DNA from: Leucobacter sp.
Lineage (GTDB): Bacteria > Actinomycetota > Actinomycetes > Actinomycetales > Microbacteriaceae
Direction: 5' to 3'
Assembly: GCA_031178565.1 (NCBI GenBank)
Contig: JAPSIU010000071.1
Span: forward strand, 1 to 10,693
DNA: 10,693 nucleotides
The position numbers were made by a program, and so were the translations under genes. The notes under the pieces were generated by a model. That model was given only the letters and a program-made list of their open reading frames with translations. It was not told the origin of the DNA and did no database searches. The first letter of the stretch is position 1. The number at the start of each line of letters is the position of its first letter. Of the stretch, positions 1 through 6,314 are shown one piece after another.

Positions 1-996
1 TATCAACGAGACGAGGTCGTGCGATACGCGGACTTCGTCGGCGACTCGTTCATGCTGGCGCAGGCGGCCAAGGCGCACCCCGAGGTCGAGGCGTTCGTGT
101 TCTGCGGCGTGCACTTCATGGCGGAGACGGCGGACATCCTCTCGGGATCCGAGCAGGCGGTGATCCTGCCCAATCTCGCGGCGGGCTGCTCGATGGCGGA
201 TATGGCGACCATCGAGCAGGTCGAGGACTGCTGGCGCGAACTCACCTCCGTGCTGGGCGCCGAGCCCGCCGTCGACGGGCGCGCGCCGGTGATCCCCGTC
301 ACCTACATGAACTCCTCCGCGGCGATCAAGGCGTTCTGCGGCCGCAACGGCGGCATCGTGTGCACCTCCTCCAATGCGCGGACGGTCCTCGAGTGGGCCT
401 TCGAGCGCGGGCAGCGGGTGGTGTTCTTCCCGGATCAGCATCTCGGGCGCAACACGGCTCGAGCGATGGGCATCCCGGAGGACCTGATGCCGCTGTGGCG
501 ACCGCACCTCGCACTCGGGGGCAACACCATCGAGCAGCTCGACGAGGCTCGTGTGATCCTCTGGAACGGCTTCTGCTCCGTCCACAAGCGCTTCACCGTC
601 GCGCAGATCGAGCGGGCGCGCGCCGAGCACCCGGGCGTCCGCGTCATCGTGCATCCCGAGTGCCCCGCAGCGGTGGTCGAAGCGGCAGACGGCTCGGGAT
701 CCACGGAGTACATCCGCAGAGAGATCGAGGCGGCGGCTCCGGGGAGCGTGATCGCGGTCGGCACCGAGATCAACCTCGTCAACCGGCTTCAGCAGGAGCA
801 CCCCGAGCTCACGATCTTCTGCCTCGACCCGGTCGTGTGCCCGTGCTCCACGATGTACCGGATCCACCCGGCCTATCTCGCCTGGACGCTCGAGGCGCTC
901 GTCGCCGGTTCGACCCCCAACCGCATCGTCGTCGACGGGGCGGTCGCGCGCGACTCCCGGGTCGCGCTCGAGCGGATGCTCGCGGCGAAGCCATGA
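1..996 (+). CDS. nadA: Quinolinate synthase NadA (5' partial)
   Basis: NadA condenses iminoaspartate (from NadB) with dihydroxyacetone phosphate to give quinolinate, the committed step of de novo NAD synthesis, using a [4Fe-4S] cluster in the cytoplasm. The reading frame is open from base 1, where YQRDEVVRYADFVGDS matches a conserved N-terminal NadA segment, so the true start lies upstream and the GTG at 19 is internal. The three cluster cysteines expected in the family are visible: GCSMAD (Cys codon 187-189), HPEC (661-663) and the CPC motif (838-846), where family knowledge favours the second Cys. NSSAAIKAF, CTSSNA, FPDQHLGRN and LWNGFCSVH are further NadA signatures. 331 residues are visible; about 100 are probably missing if it is the long actinobacterial form. 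The stop codon overlaps the nadB start as ATGA. Identification is secure. Confidence 0.97.
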   Translation, partial: YQRDEVVRYADFVGDSFMLAQAAKAHPEVEAFVFCGVHFMAETADILSGSEQAVILPNLAAGCSMADMATIEQVEDCWRELTSVLGAEPAVDGRAPVIPVTYMNSSAAIKAFCGRNGGIVCTSSNARTVLEWAFERGQRVVFFPDQHLGRNTARAMGIPEDLMPLWRPHLALGGNTIEQLDEARVILWNGFCSVHKRFTVAQIERARAEHPGVRVIVHPECPAAVVEAADGSGSTEYIRREIEAAAPGSVIAVGTEINLVNRLQQEHPELTIFCLDPVVCPCSTMYRIHPAYLAWTLEALVAGSTPNRIVVDGAVARDSRVALERMLAAKP

Positions 997-2768
997 TCCT
1001 CGTCATCGGATCCGGTGTCGCCGGACTGTCGTGCGCGCTCGCCGCGGCGCGGGCCGGAGCCGAGGTCGAACTCGTGACCCCGGGCGAGCTGCGCACCGAG
1101 GCTCGCGGCGGGGATGCCTGCGGCGATGCGGGGTCCGGCGGTGGCAACACCGCGCTCGCCCAGGGCGGGATCGCGGCGGCGATCGGCGCCGGCGATCGTG
1201 CGAGCGAGCATCTCGCCGACACGGTCGCCGCTGGGGCGGGGCTCGTCGACGCCGATTCGGCGAGGGTGCTGACGCGCGAGGGCGCGCGTCTGGTGCGCGA
1301 CCTCCTCGCGAGCGGCTTCCCGGCGGACCGGGGCCTCGACGGACGGCTCGCACTGGGGCTCGAGGGCGCTCACGGACGGAACCGCATCGTGCACGCGGGA
1401 GGCGATCGCACGGGTGCGGTGCTGCATCGCTTTCTCGCCGGACGGGTGCTGGCGGAAGCGGCCGCGGGGCGGATCGTGCTCACCGAGCGGCGCGCCGCGG
1501 TCTCGCTCGTCTCCGACTCGGGGCTCGTCGTCGGCGCCGTGCTGCAGGACCTCGACGGCCGTTCGGAGACCCGGCACGCGGACGCGGTCGTGCTCGCGAC
1601 GGGCGGGTACGCGGCGCTGTACCCGCGCACGTCCAACCACGCGGGATCGCGCGGCGAGGGGATCCTGATCGCGGCTCGGGCGGGCGCGCTCGTCGCGGAT
1701 CTCGAGTTCGTGCAGTTCCACCCCACCCTGCTGGACGGCACGGGGCAGCTGATCTCCGAGGCCGTTCGCGGAGCGGGCGCGCTGCTGCTCGACGGCGCCG
1801 GGCGGCGCTTCATGCGGGATCGACACCCGCTCGCCGAACTCGCTCCGCGAGACGTCGTCTCTCGGGAGATCCACCGGGTGATGCGAGACCGCGGCGAGAG
1901 CGCGGTGTGGCTCGACGCCTCCGGGATCGAGCGTACGGGCGGCGCCGGAGCGCTCGCGCGGAAGTTCCCCGGCGTCTCCGCCGCCGTCGCCTCGCGAGGG
2001 CTCGACTGGACGCGGGACCCGATCCCCGTCTCGCCGGCCGCGCACTACACGATGGGCGGCGTGCTCAGCGATCTCGACGGGCGGAGCAGTCTGCCCGGCC
2101 TCTTCGTGGCGGGCGAGGTCGCCGCGACGGGTGTGCACGGCGCCAACCGCCTCGCCTCGAACTCCCTGCTGGAGGGGCTCGTCTTCGGGGAGCGGGCCGG
2201 TCGGGCGGCCGCGGCGTTCGTCGGGGCGGACGGTGCGAGCGCGAGCGGGGCGGCCTCGATCTCGAGCGGACCGAGGCGGTCCTGGCGAACGCGGGGGACG
2301 GGATTCCGCGCGCTCGAACACCGTGCCGCGACGGCGCTGATCGCCTCGGCGGGTGGCGGACCCGGCCACGTGGACGATCCGGCGACCGTCGATGAGCGCG
2401 TCTCGCGAGCGGTCGCGGAGGGGCTCGGGATCGAGCGCGATGCCGAGGGGCTGCGCGCGGCCGGGGCCGTCTTCTCATCGAGTACCGGAGGTGCGTCCGA
2501 CCTGGCCGCGATGATCCTCGCAGCCGCCGAGGCGCGCGTCGAATCCCGAGGCGCTCACCAGCGTTCCGATCACCCCGGGACGGATGAGGCACAGGCGCAC
2601 CGTCGGGCCTTCGGATTCTCGTTCTCGATGAAACCGGATCCCGGATTCGGCCCGCGAGACGACCGCGCAGGGTCCTTCGCGCGATCCCGGGGCGCGATCC
2701 GCTCCGGATCCGATGCCCCGCTCCCGTCCGAATCCCGTTCCGAGCAGAGGAGTCTCTCGCCGTGCTGA
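993..2768 (+). CDS. nadB: L-aspartate oxidase NadB, with extended C-terminus
   Basis: This FAD enzyme oxidises L-aspartate to iminoaspartate for NadA, using O2 or fumarate as acceptor. It belongs to the succinate dehydrogenase/fumarate reductase flavoprotein family. The start is the ATG in the ATGA overlap with nadA, giving 591 residues. The Rossmann motif GSGVAG lies at 6-11, NTALAQGGIAAA at about 52-63, E124 in EGAHGR, H243 in VQFHPTLL, R286 in APRDVV, H351 in AHYTMGG and R386 in GANRLASNSLLEG. From memory, these correspond to the E. coli active-site set E121, H244, R290, H351 and R386. The family C-terminal signature ESRGAHQRSDHP starts at residue 517. Two oddities stand out: a Gly/Ala-rich insertion at about residues 32-50, and a tail of about 50 residues after residue 540 that the family does not need. 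The stop overlaps the nadC start by 7 bp, which suggests coupled translation. Confidence 0.96.
   Translation: MILVIGSGVAGLSCALAAARAGAEVELVTPGELRTEARGGDACGDAGSGGGNTALAQGGIAAAIGAGDRASEHLADTVAAGAGLVDADSARVLTREGARLVRDLLASGFPADRGLDGRLALGLEGAHGRNRIVHAGGDRTGAVLHRFLAGRVLAEAAAGRIVLTERRAAVSLVSDSGLVVGAVLQDLDGRSETRHADAVVLATGGYAALYPRTSNHAGSRGEGILIAARAGALVADLEFVQFHPTLLDGTGQLISEAVRGAGALLLDGAGRRFMRDRHPLAELAPRDVVSREIHRVMRDRGESAVWLDASGIERTGGAGALARKFPGVSAAVASRGLDWTRDPIPVSPAAHYTMGGVLSDLDGRSSLPGLFVAGEVAATGVHGANRLASNSLLEGLVFGERAGRAAAAFVGADGASASGAASISSGPRRSWRTRGTGFRALEHRAATALIASAGGGPGHVDDPATVDERVSRAVAEGLGIERDAEGLRAAGAVFSSSTGGASDLAAMILAAAEARVESRGAHQRSDHPGTDEAQAHRRAFGFSFSMKPDPGFGPRDDRAGSFARSRGAIRSGSDAPLPSESRSEQRSLSPC
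2746..2752 (+). promoter_or_regulatory. nadC ribosome binding site inside the nadB 3' end
   Basis: AGAGGAG lies 9 bases upstream of a GTG codon at 2762 and supports that start for nadC. It sits within the coding sequence of the nadB tail, so one function of that tail's DNA is to carry the nadC initiation signal. Confidence 0.7.
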
Positions 2769-3610
2769 CCCGTCACATCATCGAAGCCGCGGTGCGGAAC
2801 GCGCTCGCGGAGGACTCGCCGTGGGGCGATGTCACGGTTGAACTCGCCATTCCCGAGGACGCGAGGATCGACACCCGCCTCGTGGCGCGCGAGGACGGTG
2901 TGCTCGCCGGCGGACCGCTGATCGCGGAGGTGTTCCGTCAGACCGACTCGCGCATCGAGGTGAGCGCGCTCGCCGCGGAGGGGACGCGGTTCGCGGCGGG
3001 TGACACGCTCGCACGGGTCGCGGGCCCGGCGCGGGGAGTGCTCACCGGCGAGCGGGTCGCGCTCAACTTCGCGCAGCGGATGAGCGGGATCGCGACGCTC
3101 ACGGACCGCTATGTCGTGGCCGTCGCGCACACCTCCGCGCGCATCGCGGACACCCGGAAGACAACGCCCGGCCTTCGTGCGCTCGAGAAGCACGCGGTGC
3201 GGGCGGGCGGGGGATCGAGCCACCGCTTCGGGCTGTCCGACGCCGTCATGGTCAAGGACAACCATCTCGCCGCGCTCGGCGCGGTGGACGGCGAGACGAC
3301 GACCGCCGCGCTGCGCGAGCTGCGCGCGCGGGCCGGGCACACGACCTCGATCATCGTCGAGGTCGACCGCCTGGATCAGATCGAAGCCGTGCTCGCGGCC
3401 GGCGTCACCGGCGTGCTGCTCGACAACTTCTCGATCGCCGACCTGGCGGAAGGCGTGCGCCTCATCGGGGATCGTGCCGTCGCGGAGGCGAGCGGCGGGG
3501 TGAGCCTCGACACGGTCGCGGACATCGCCGGGACCGGGGTCGACGTGATCTCGGTCGGCCGGCTGACGCACGGGGCGCAGGCGCTCGATCTCGGCCTCGA
3601 CGCGGTCTGA
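2762..3610 (+). CDS. nadC: Nicotinate-nucleotide pyrophosphorylase (carboxylating) NadC
   Basis: NadC is the quinolinate phosphoribosyltransferase. It converts quinolinate and PRPP to nicotinate mononucleotide, CO2 and pyrophosphate, linking the nadAB products to NAD. The protein has 282 residues, the usual length for the family. It opens with an alpha/beta N-terminal sandwich (EDSPWGDVTVE near residue 18), followed by LNFAQRMSGIAT and the substrate-binding signature DTRKTTPGLR starting at residue 130. Downstream come EKHAVRAGGGSSHR, SDAVMVKDNH, EVDR, LLDNFS, EASGGVS and VDVISVGRLTHGAQ, all standard NadC barrel motifs. The GTG start is supported by AGAGGAG 9 bases upstream, and the gene overlaps nadB by 7 bp. 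It ends 9 bp before the desulfurase gene. No missing residue or anomaly was noticed. Confidence 0.97.
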   Translation: MLTRHIIEAAVRNALAEDSPWGDVTVELAIPEDARIDTRLVAREDGVLAGGPLIAEVFRQTDSRIEVSALAAEGTRFAAGDTLARVAGPARGVLTGERVALNFAQRMSGIATLTDRYVVAVAHTSARIADTRKTTPGLRALEKHAVRAGGGSSHRFGLSDAVMVKDNHLAALGAVDGETTTAALRELRARAGHTTSIIVEVDRLDQIEAVLAAGVTGVLLDNFSIADLAEGVRLIGDRAVAEASGGVSLDTVADIAGTGVDVISVGRLTHGAQALDLGLDAV

Positions 3611-3617
3611 GGAGGGG
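3609..3617 (+). promoter_or_regulatory. Strong Shine-Dalgarno of the cysteine desulfurase
   Basis: GAGGAGGGG, overlapping the nadC stop codon, ends two bases before the ATG at 3620; its AGGAGG core (3610-3615) lies 4 bases from that ATG. It fixes the desulfurase start and suggests efficient translation of the last gene of the operon. Confidence 0.75.
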
Positions 3618-3619
3618 AC

Positions 3620-4813
3620 ATGCCGTCCACGGGATACCTCGACGCCGCGGCCACCGCGCCGCTGCGTCAGGAAGCCCGCGCCGCGATGCTCGCGGTGCTC
3701 GATGCCGGCCCGGCGAACCCGTCGAGCGTGCACTCGCCCGGGCACCGCGCGAAGGCGGTGGTCGACGAGGCGCGCGCCGAGGTGGCCGCCGCGCTCGGCG
3801 CGACGCCCGCGGAGGTGGTGTTCACATCCGGGGGAACGGAGGCGAACAACCTCGCGGTGACCGGCCTCGCCCTCGCGAATCCCCGCGGGCGACACCTCGT
3901 GACGACGCCCATCGAGCACCCGTCGGTCCTCGAGAGCTGCCGATTCCTCGAGCGGGTGTTCGGCTTCGAGCTCACGGTTGTTCCCGTGGACGCGGACGGC
4001 CGCGTCGATCCCGGAACCGTGGTCTCCGCCATCCGGGACGATACGACACTCGTGTCGATCGGACTCGCGAACGGCGAGATCGGCACGGTGCAGCCGATCC
4101 CCGAGATCGCGGCTGCGGCGCGGGCCCGAGGGGCGCTCGTGCATACCGATGCGGTGCAAGCCGCCGCTTCTCTGCCGGTGTCGTTCGGATCCGGACGCGC
4201 GGATGCGGGGGAGGCCTGGCCGGGTGATCACGTCGACGCGATGACGATCGCCTCACACAAGTTCGGCGGCCCTCAGGGGGCCGGCGCGCTGCTCGTGAGG
4301 CGCCATCTGAGGCTCGAGCCGATCCTGCACGGCGGCGGCCAGGAGCGCGGTGCCCGTTCCGGCACCGAGAACGTCGCTGCGATCGCGGGGTTCGCGGCGG
4401 CGGTCCGCGCGGCATCGGCCGAGATCGGCACCCGTGCGCTCGCGCTCCTGCGGAACCGCGACGTGCTCGTCGAACGTGTGCTCTCGGAGGTGCCGGGCAC
4501 CCGGCTCACGGGCCACCCGAGCGAGCGGCTCCCCGGGCACGCGTCGTTCGTCGTGGAGGGGGTGAGCGGGGAATCCCTGCTCGTCGCGCTCGACGCCGCC
4601 GGGTTCGCGGTCTCATCGGGATCCGCCTGCGCGGCCGGGAAGGACGAGCCGTCCCCCACACTGCTCGCGATGGGCTTCACCTCCGAGCTGGCGCAGACGG
4701 CGATCCGCTTCACTCTTCCCGAACCGCTGGCCGACGCCGCACTGGACCGGATCGTCGGCGTGCTCCGTGGTGAGACGCGCGGTGCCGGGGGCGCGTCGTC
4801 AGGATCAGCGTAA
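3620..4813 (+). CDS. NifS/IscS-family cysteine desulfurase of the NAD operon
   Basis: This PLP enzyme removes sulfur from L-cysteine as a protein persulfide, releasing alanine. The 397-residue protein shows the class V aminotransferase fold from its N-terminal YLDAAATAPL, then NPSSVH, FTSGGTEANN, the HPSV segment, HTDAVQAA, the PLP Schiff-base lysine K214 in SHKFGGPQGAG, and RSGTEN. The persulfide cysteine is C337 in SSGSACAAG. Because it directly follows nadABC, its likely job is to build the [4Fe-4S] cluster of NadA, as inferred for the nifS/nadS genes beside nad genes in Bacillus. It could equally serve as a general sulfur donor. The region between about residues 190 and 207 looks slightly longer than in IscS, which is a minor difference. 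The family is certain; the dedicated role is inferred from position. Confidence 0.94.
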   Translation: MPSTGYLDAAATAPLRQEARAAMLAVLDAGPANPSSVHSPGHRAKAVVDEARAEVAAALGATPAEVVFTSGGTEANNLAVTGLALANPRGRHLVTTPIEHPSVLESCRFLERVFGFELTVVPVDADGRVDPGTVVSAIRDDTTLVSIGLANGEIGTVQPIPEIAAAARARGALVHTDAVQAAASLPVSFGSGRADAGEAWPGDHVDAMTIASHKFGGPQGAGALLVRRHLRLEPILHGGGQERGARSGTENVAAIAGFAAAVRAASAEIGTRALALLRNRDVLVERVLSEVPGTRLTGHPSERLPGHASFVVEGVSGESLLVALDAAGFAVSSGSACAAGKDEPSPTLLAMGFTSELAQTAIRFTLPEPLADAALDRIVGVLRGETRGAGGASSGSA

Positions 4814-4831
4814 TCGGCGGGGTCGCCTGCC

Positions 4832-4872
4832 GAGTACGCCCGCAAGGTGAAGATCCGACGCTCGGCGTACTC
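4832..4872. repeat. 9-bp perfect inverted repeat upstream of marR
   Basis: GAGTACGCC (4832-4840) is the exact reverse complement of GGCGTACTC (4864-4872). The arm centres are 32 bp apart, close to three helical turns. The right arm overlaps where the -35 region of the marR promoter should lie, which suits a repressor operator. In RNA the same arms could form a 9-bp stem with a 23-nt loop just after the desulfurase stop, so a transcription terminator for the nad operon is the main alternative. No U-tract follows. Confidence 0.5.
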
Positions 4873-4891
4873 TTCTCGACGGCGTTTCTGC

Positions 4892-4897
4892 TAGAGT
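4892..4897 (+). promoter_or_regulatory. Candidate -10 element for leaderless marR transcription
   Basis: TAGAGT (4 of 6 matches to TATAAT) ends six bases before the ATG at 4904, the spacing at which an actinobacterial transcript would begin on or next to the start codon. No Shine-Dalgarno lies upstream of that ATG, which agrees with leaderless initiation. No convincing -35 hexamer was seen. Confidence 0.5.
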
Positions 4898-4903
4898 GTG
4901 TGC

Positions 4904-5383
4904 ATGCGCAAGCAGTTTTCTGGGCCGAAGGCCACTCCCGAGCTCGGTGCGGACGTCGAGTGGTCGCAAGTGGCGGCCTTCGTCTCCGCCGTAGATGCGA
5001 GCCTGGACAGGTGGCTCGCGAGTGTCTATCGACTCGGTCTGACGGAGTACCGGGCGCTCGCGCTCATCAGTCAGGCGTCGGACAAGGAGCTGCGTGTGAA
5101 CGACCTCGCCCAGCGGGTCGGCCTGAGCCCGAGCTCGACGACCCGGCTGGTCAGCCGCTTGGAGGCGAAGGGGCTCGCGCGGCGCGATGTCTGCGCGGAC
5201 GACGGTCGGGGCGTCTACGCCGTGATCGAAGAGCCCGGAGAGGCGCTGCTTCGCGAGGCTCGTGATCCCTACGAGGCGCGGATCGCCGAGCTGCTGGGTC
5301 AGGCGGCCGCGCACTTCCCCCAGCTGGATGCAGCGCGTGCTGCCGCCGCGCTCGCGAGGGTGGCTGCTCTCATCGAAGAGTAG
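4904..5383 (+). CDS. MarR-family transcriptional regulator
   Basis: This is a probable cytoplasmic dimeric DNA-binding protein of 159 residues, usual for MarR. After an N-terminal dimerisation helix, the winged helix-turn-helix covers about residues 62-111. LRVNDLAQRVGLSPSSTTRL and VSRLEAKGLARRD form the recognition part, and the DDGRGVYAVIEEPGEALL segment is the wing, including the family D-x-R element. A C-terminal helix pair completes the dimer interface. The start chosen is ATG 4904, because a -10 hexamer is correctly placed for leaderless transcription from it. GTG 4898 would add only two residues. The gene lies 113 bp upstream of two SMR transporter genes on the same strand, so control of that pair, possibly relieved by a transported cation, is the natural inference. 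The ligand is unknown. Confidence 0.88.
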   Translation: MRKQFSGPKATPELGADVEWSQVAAFVSAVDASLDRWLASVYRLGLTEYRALALISQASDKELRVNDLAQRVGLSPSSTTRLVSRLEAKGLARRDVCADDGRGVYAVIEEPGEALLREARDPYEARIAELLGQAAAHFPQLDAARAAAALARVAALIEE

Positions 5384-5412
5384 GCGCCGACCGGGCGGAA
5401 CTTCTATGCCTA

Positions 5413-5441
5413 TTGGTCATATATCTGCATGTACACACAAT
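5413..5441 (+). promoter_or_regulatory. Candidate promoter of the SMR transporter pair
   Basis: The marR-SMR gap (5384-5496) contains an AT-rich patch, roughly 5402-5450, in an otherwise GC-rich window. TTGGTC (5413-5418) and CACAAT (5436-5441), 17 bp apart, fit -35 and -10 hexamers with several matches each. ATTG (5412-5415) and CAAT (5438-5441) are mirror-placed and could be part of a weak palindromic operator. Transcription would start near 5448, leaving a leader of about 50 nt with its own ribosome binding site. Confidence 0.45.
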
Positions 5442-5482
5442 TAATGATCTGGACGCGCGCTCGCGTGTTCGGGGAGCACTTC

Positions 5483-5489
5483 GAAAGGA
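5483..5489 (+). promoter_or_regulatory. Ribosome binding site fixing the first SMR start
   Basis: GAAAGGA lies 7 bases upstream of the ATG at 5497. It argues against initiation at the in-frame TTG at 5413, which would place the start inside the AT-rich promoter patch and add a non-SMR N-terminus. Confidence 0.65.
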
Positions 5490-5496
5490 ACGTCAC

Positions 5497-5817
5497 ATGA
5501 GCTGGCTCTATCTGGGCATCGCCGTCGTCTTCGAGATCGCGGTGGGCATCGCCGCGGGGAAAGCCGACGGGTTCAAGCGTTTCGGGTGGACCGTCGTCAC
5601 CCTCGTCAGCGGTGCGATCGCGACGTTCTTCCTCAGCCTCGCGCTGCTGACGTTCGATGTCGGCGTCGGGTATGCGCTGTGGACGTCCCTCGCCGGCGTC
5701 GGGATCGTCGTCATCGGCGCACTCTTTCTCTCCCAGAAGCTGTCCTGGAAGAAGCTCCTCGGCATCGCGATCGTCATCGGCGGTGTCGTCGGACTGAATC
5801 TCGCCGGAGCCGCTTGA
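5497..5817 (+). CDS. SMR-family cation efflux transporter, subunit 1
   Basis: This small inner-membrane protein of 106 residues has four predicted membrane helices (about 3-20, 30-51, 57-78, 86-104), the standard SMR size. The proton/substrate-coupling glutamate is E13 (AVVFEIAVG), equivalent to E14 of EmrE. Y59 and W62 in GYALW match EmrE Y60 and W63. Such proteins exchange protons for toxic quaternary or guanidinyl cations as dimers. Because a second SMR gene follows 59 bp downstream, a paired heterodimer of the EbrAB or YkkCD type is likely. This subunit ends in GLNLAGAA and lacks the terminal lysine seen in its partner. The start has a clear GAAAGGA site. Regulation by the upstream MarR protein is inferred from position. 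The substrate cannot be read from the sequence. Confidence 0.92.
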   Translation: MSWLYLGIAVVFEIAVGIAAGKADGFKRFGWTVVTLVSGAIATFFLSLALLTFDVGVGYALWTSLAGVGIVVIGALFLSQKLSWKKLLGIAIVIGGVVGLNLAGAA

Positions 5818-5849
5818 GCCGCCTGAACCACCTGAACCCGTTGAACCCG
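5814..5849 (+). repeat. Four tandem 9-bp units carrying serial in-frame stops
   Basis: Starting inside the last codons of the first SMR gene, the units are TTGAGCCGC, CTGAACCAC, CTGAACCCG and TTGAACCCG (consensus YTGARCCNS), with no bases between them. Each contains TGA in the frame of that gene, so its stop codon at 5815 is repeated at 5824, 5833 and 5842. The array occupies more than half of the spacer between the two SMR genes. Confidence 0.75.
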
Positions 5850-5876
5850 TCTCCCGCCTCCGAGAGGAACCTCCCT

Positions 5877-6314
5877 ATGACCACCACGCCCACCCTCACG
5901 AACGCTCCGACGGCCCAGAAGCAGGCAGGCCCCTGGATCGCCCTGCTCATCGCGGGCGCCTTCGAGGTCGGCTACGCCCTCAGCGTCAACGGCAGTGCCG
6001 GGTTCACCAGACCGCTCTGGTCGATCATCGCCGTCGTATTCTTCCTGTTCACCCTGTTCTTCCTCAGTGTCGCGCTGAAGAAGATCGACGTCGGCATCGG
6101 CTACGCCGTGTGGGCCGGCATCGGAGCCATCGGTGCCGCCGTTCTCGGTCCGGTGTTCTTCGACGAGAGCCTCACCCCGGCCAAGGCGTTCTGGTTGGCC
6201 GTCATCATCGGCGGTGTCATCTGGCTCAAACTCGCCGACAGCACCCGGTCGGTCACGGATCCCGACGATGCGGATGCTCGGCGAGTCCGACCACCGTCTC
6301 GATCAGATCGGTGA
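5877..6314 (+). CDS. SMR-family transporter, subunit 2 (SugE/Gdx-like)
   Basis: This is the second SMR subunit, 145 residues with four membrane helices preceded by a polar, Thr-rich extension of about 17 residues and followed by a charged tail of about 23. The coupling glutamate is E30 in AGAFEVGYAL. GFTR, IGYAVWAGIGAIGA and FFDESLT resemble SugE/Gdx guanidinium exporters more than EmrE, as does K118 near the end of helix 4 (VIWLKLADS). The Trp that usually follows the glutamate in Gdx is Tyr here (EVGYAL). GAGAGGA lies 8 bases before the ATG. It probably forms a heterodimer with the preceding subunit; guanidinium or quaternary ammonium export is plausible but unproven. Its last 20 codons overlap the 3' end of the convergent hydrolase gene, so the tail may have arisen by stop-codon loss. 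Confidence 0.9.
   Translation: MTTTPTLTNAPTAQKQAGPWIALLIAGAFEVGYALSVNGSAGFTRPLWSIIAVVFFLFTLFFLSVALKKIDVGIGYAVWAGIGAIGAAVLGPVFFDESLTPAKAFWLAVIIGGVIWLKLADSTRSVTDPDDADARRVRPPSRSDR

Noticed and set aside
360..992. An open frame continuing nadB upstream for 211 codons across nadA
   Set aside because: It is out of frame with nadA, whose cluster cysteines and motifs are intact. The nadB Rossmann motif starts right after the ATG at 993, so the upstream part is a high-GC shadow.
873..2369. A 498-codon open frame antisense to nadB
   Set aside because: Arg/Pro-rich composition with no motifs, opposite a fully conserved NadB.
2570..4231. A 553-codon open frame antisense to nadC and the desulfurase
   Set aside because: Its translation is Arg/His-rich with no recognisable domain, while both sense-strand genes are certain. 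Long antisense frames are expected at this GC content.
5413..5496. TTG start giving a 134-residue first SMR protein
   Set aside because: The extra 28 residues are translated from the AT-rich promoter patch and do not look like SMR sequence. The ATG at 5497 has a ribosome site and gives the normal family length.
5384..5496. Guanidine (ykkC-type) riboswitch upstream of the SMR pair
   Set aside because: No ACGR-loop hairpins or other conserved riboswitch elements were found in the 113-bp gap; a MarR regulator is the likelier control.
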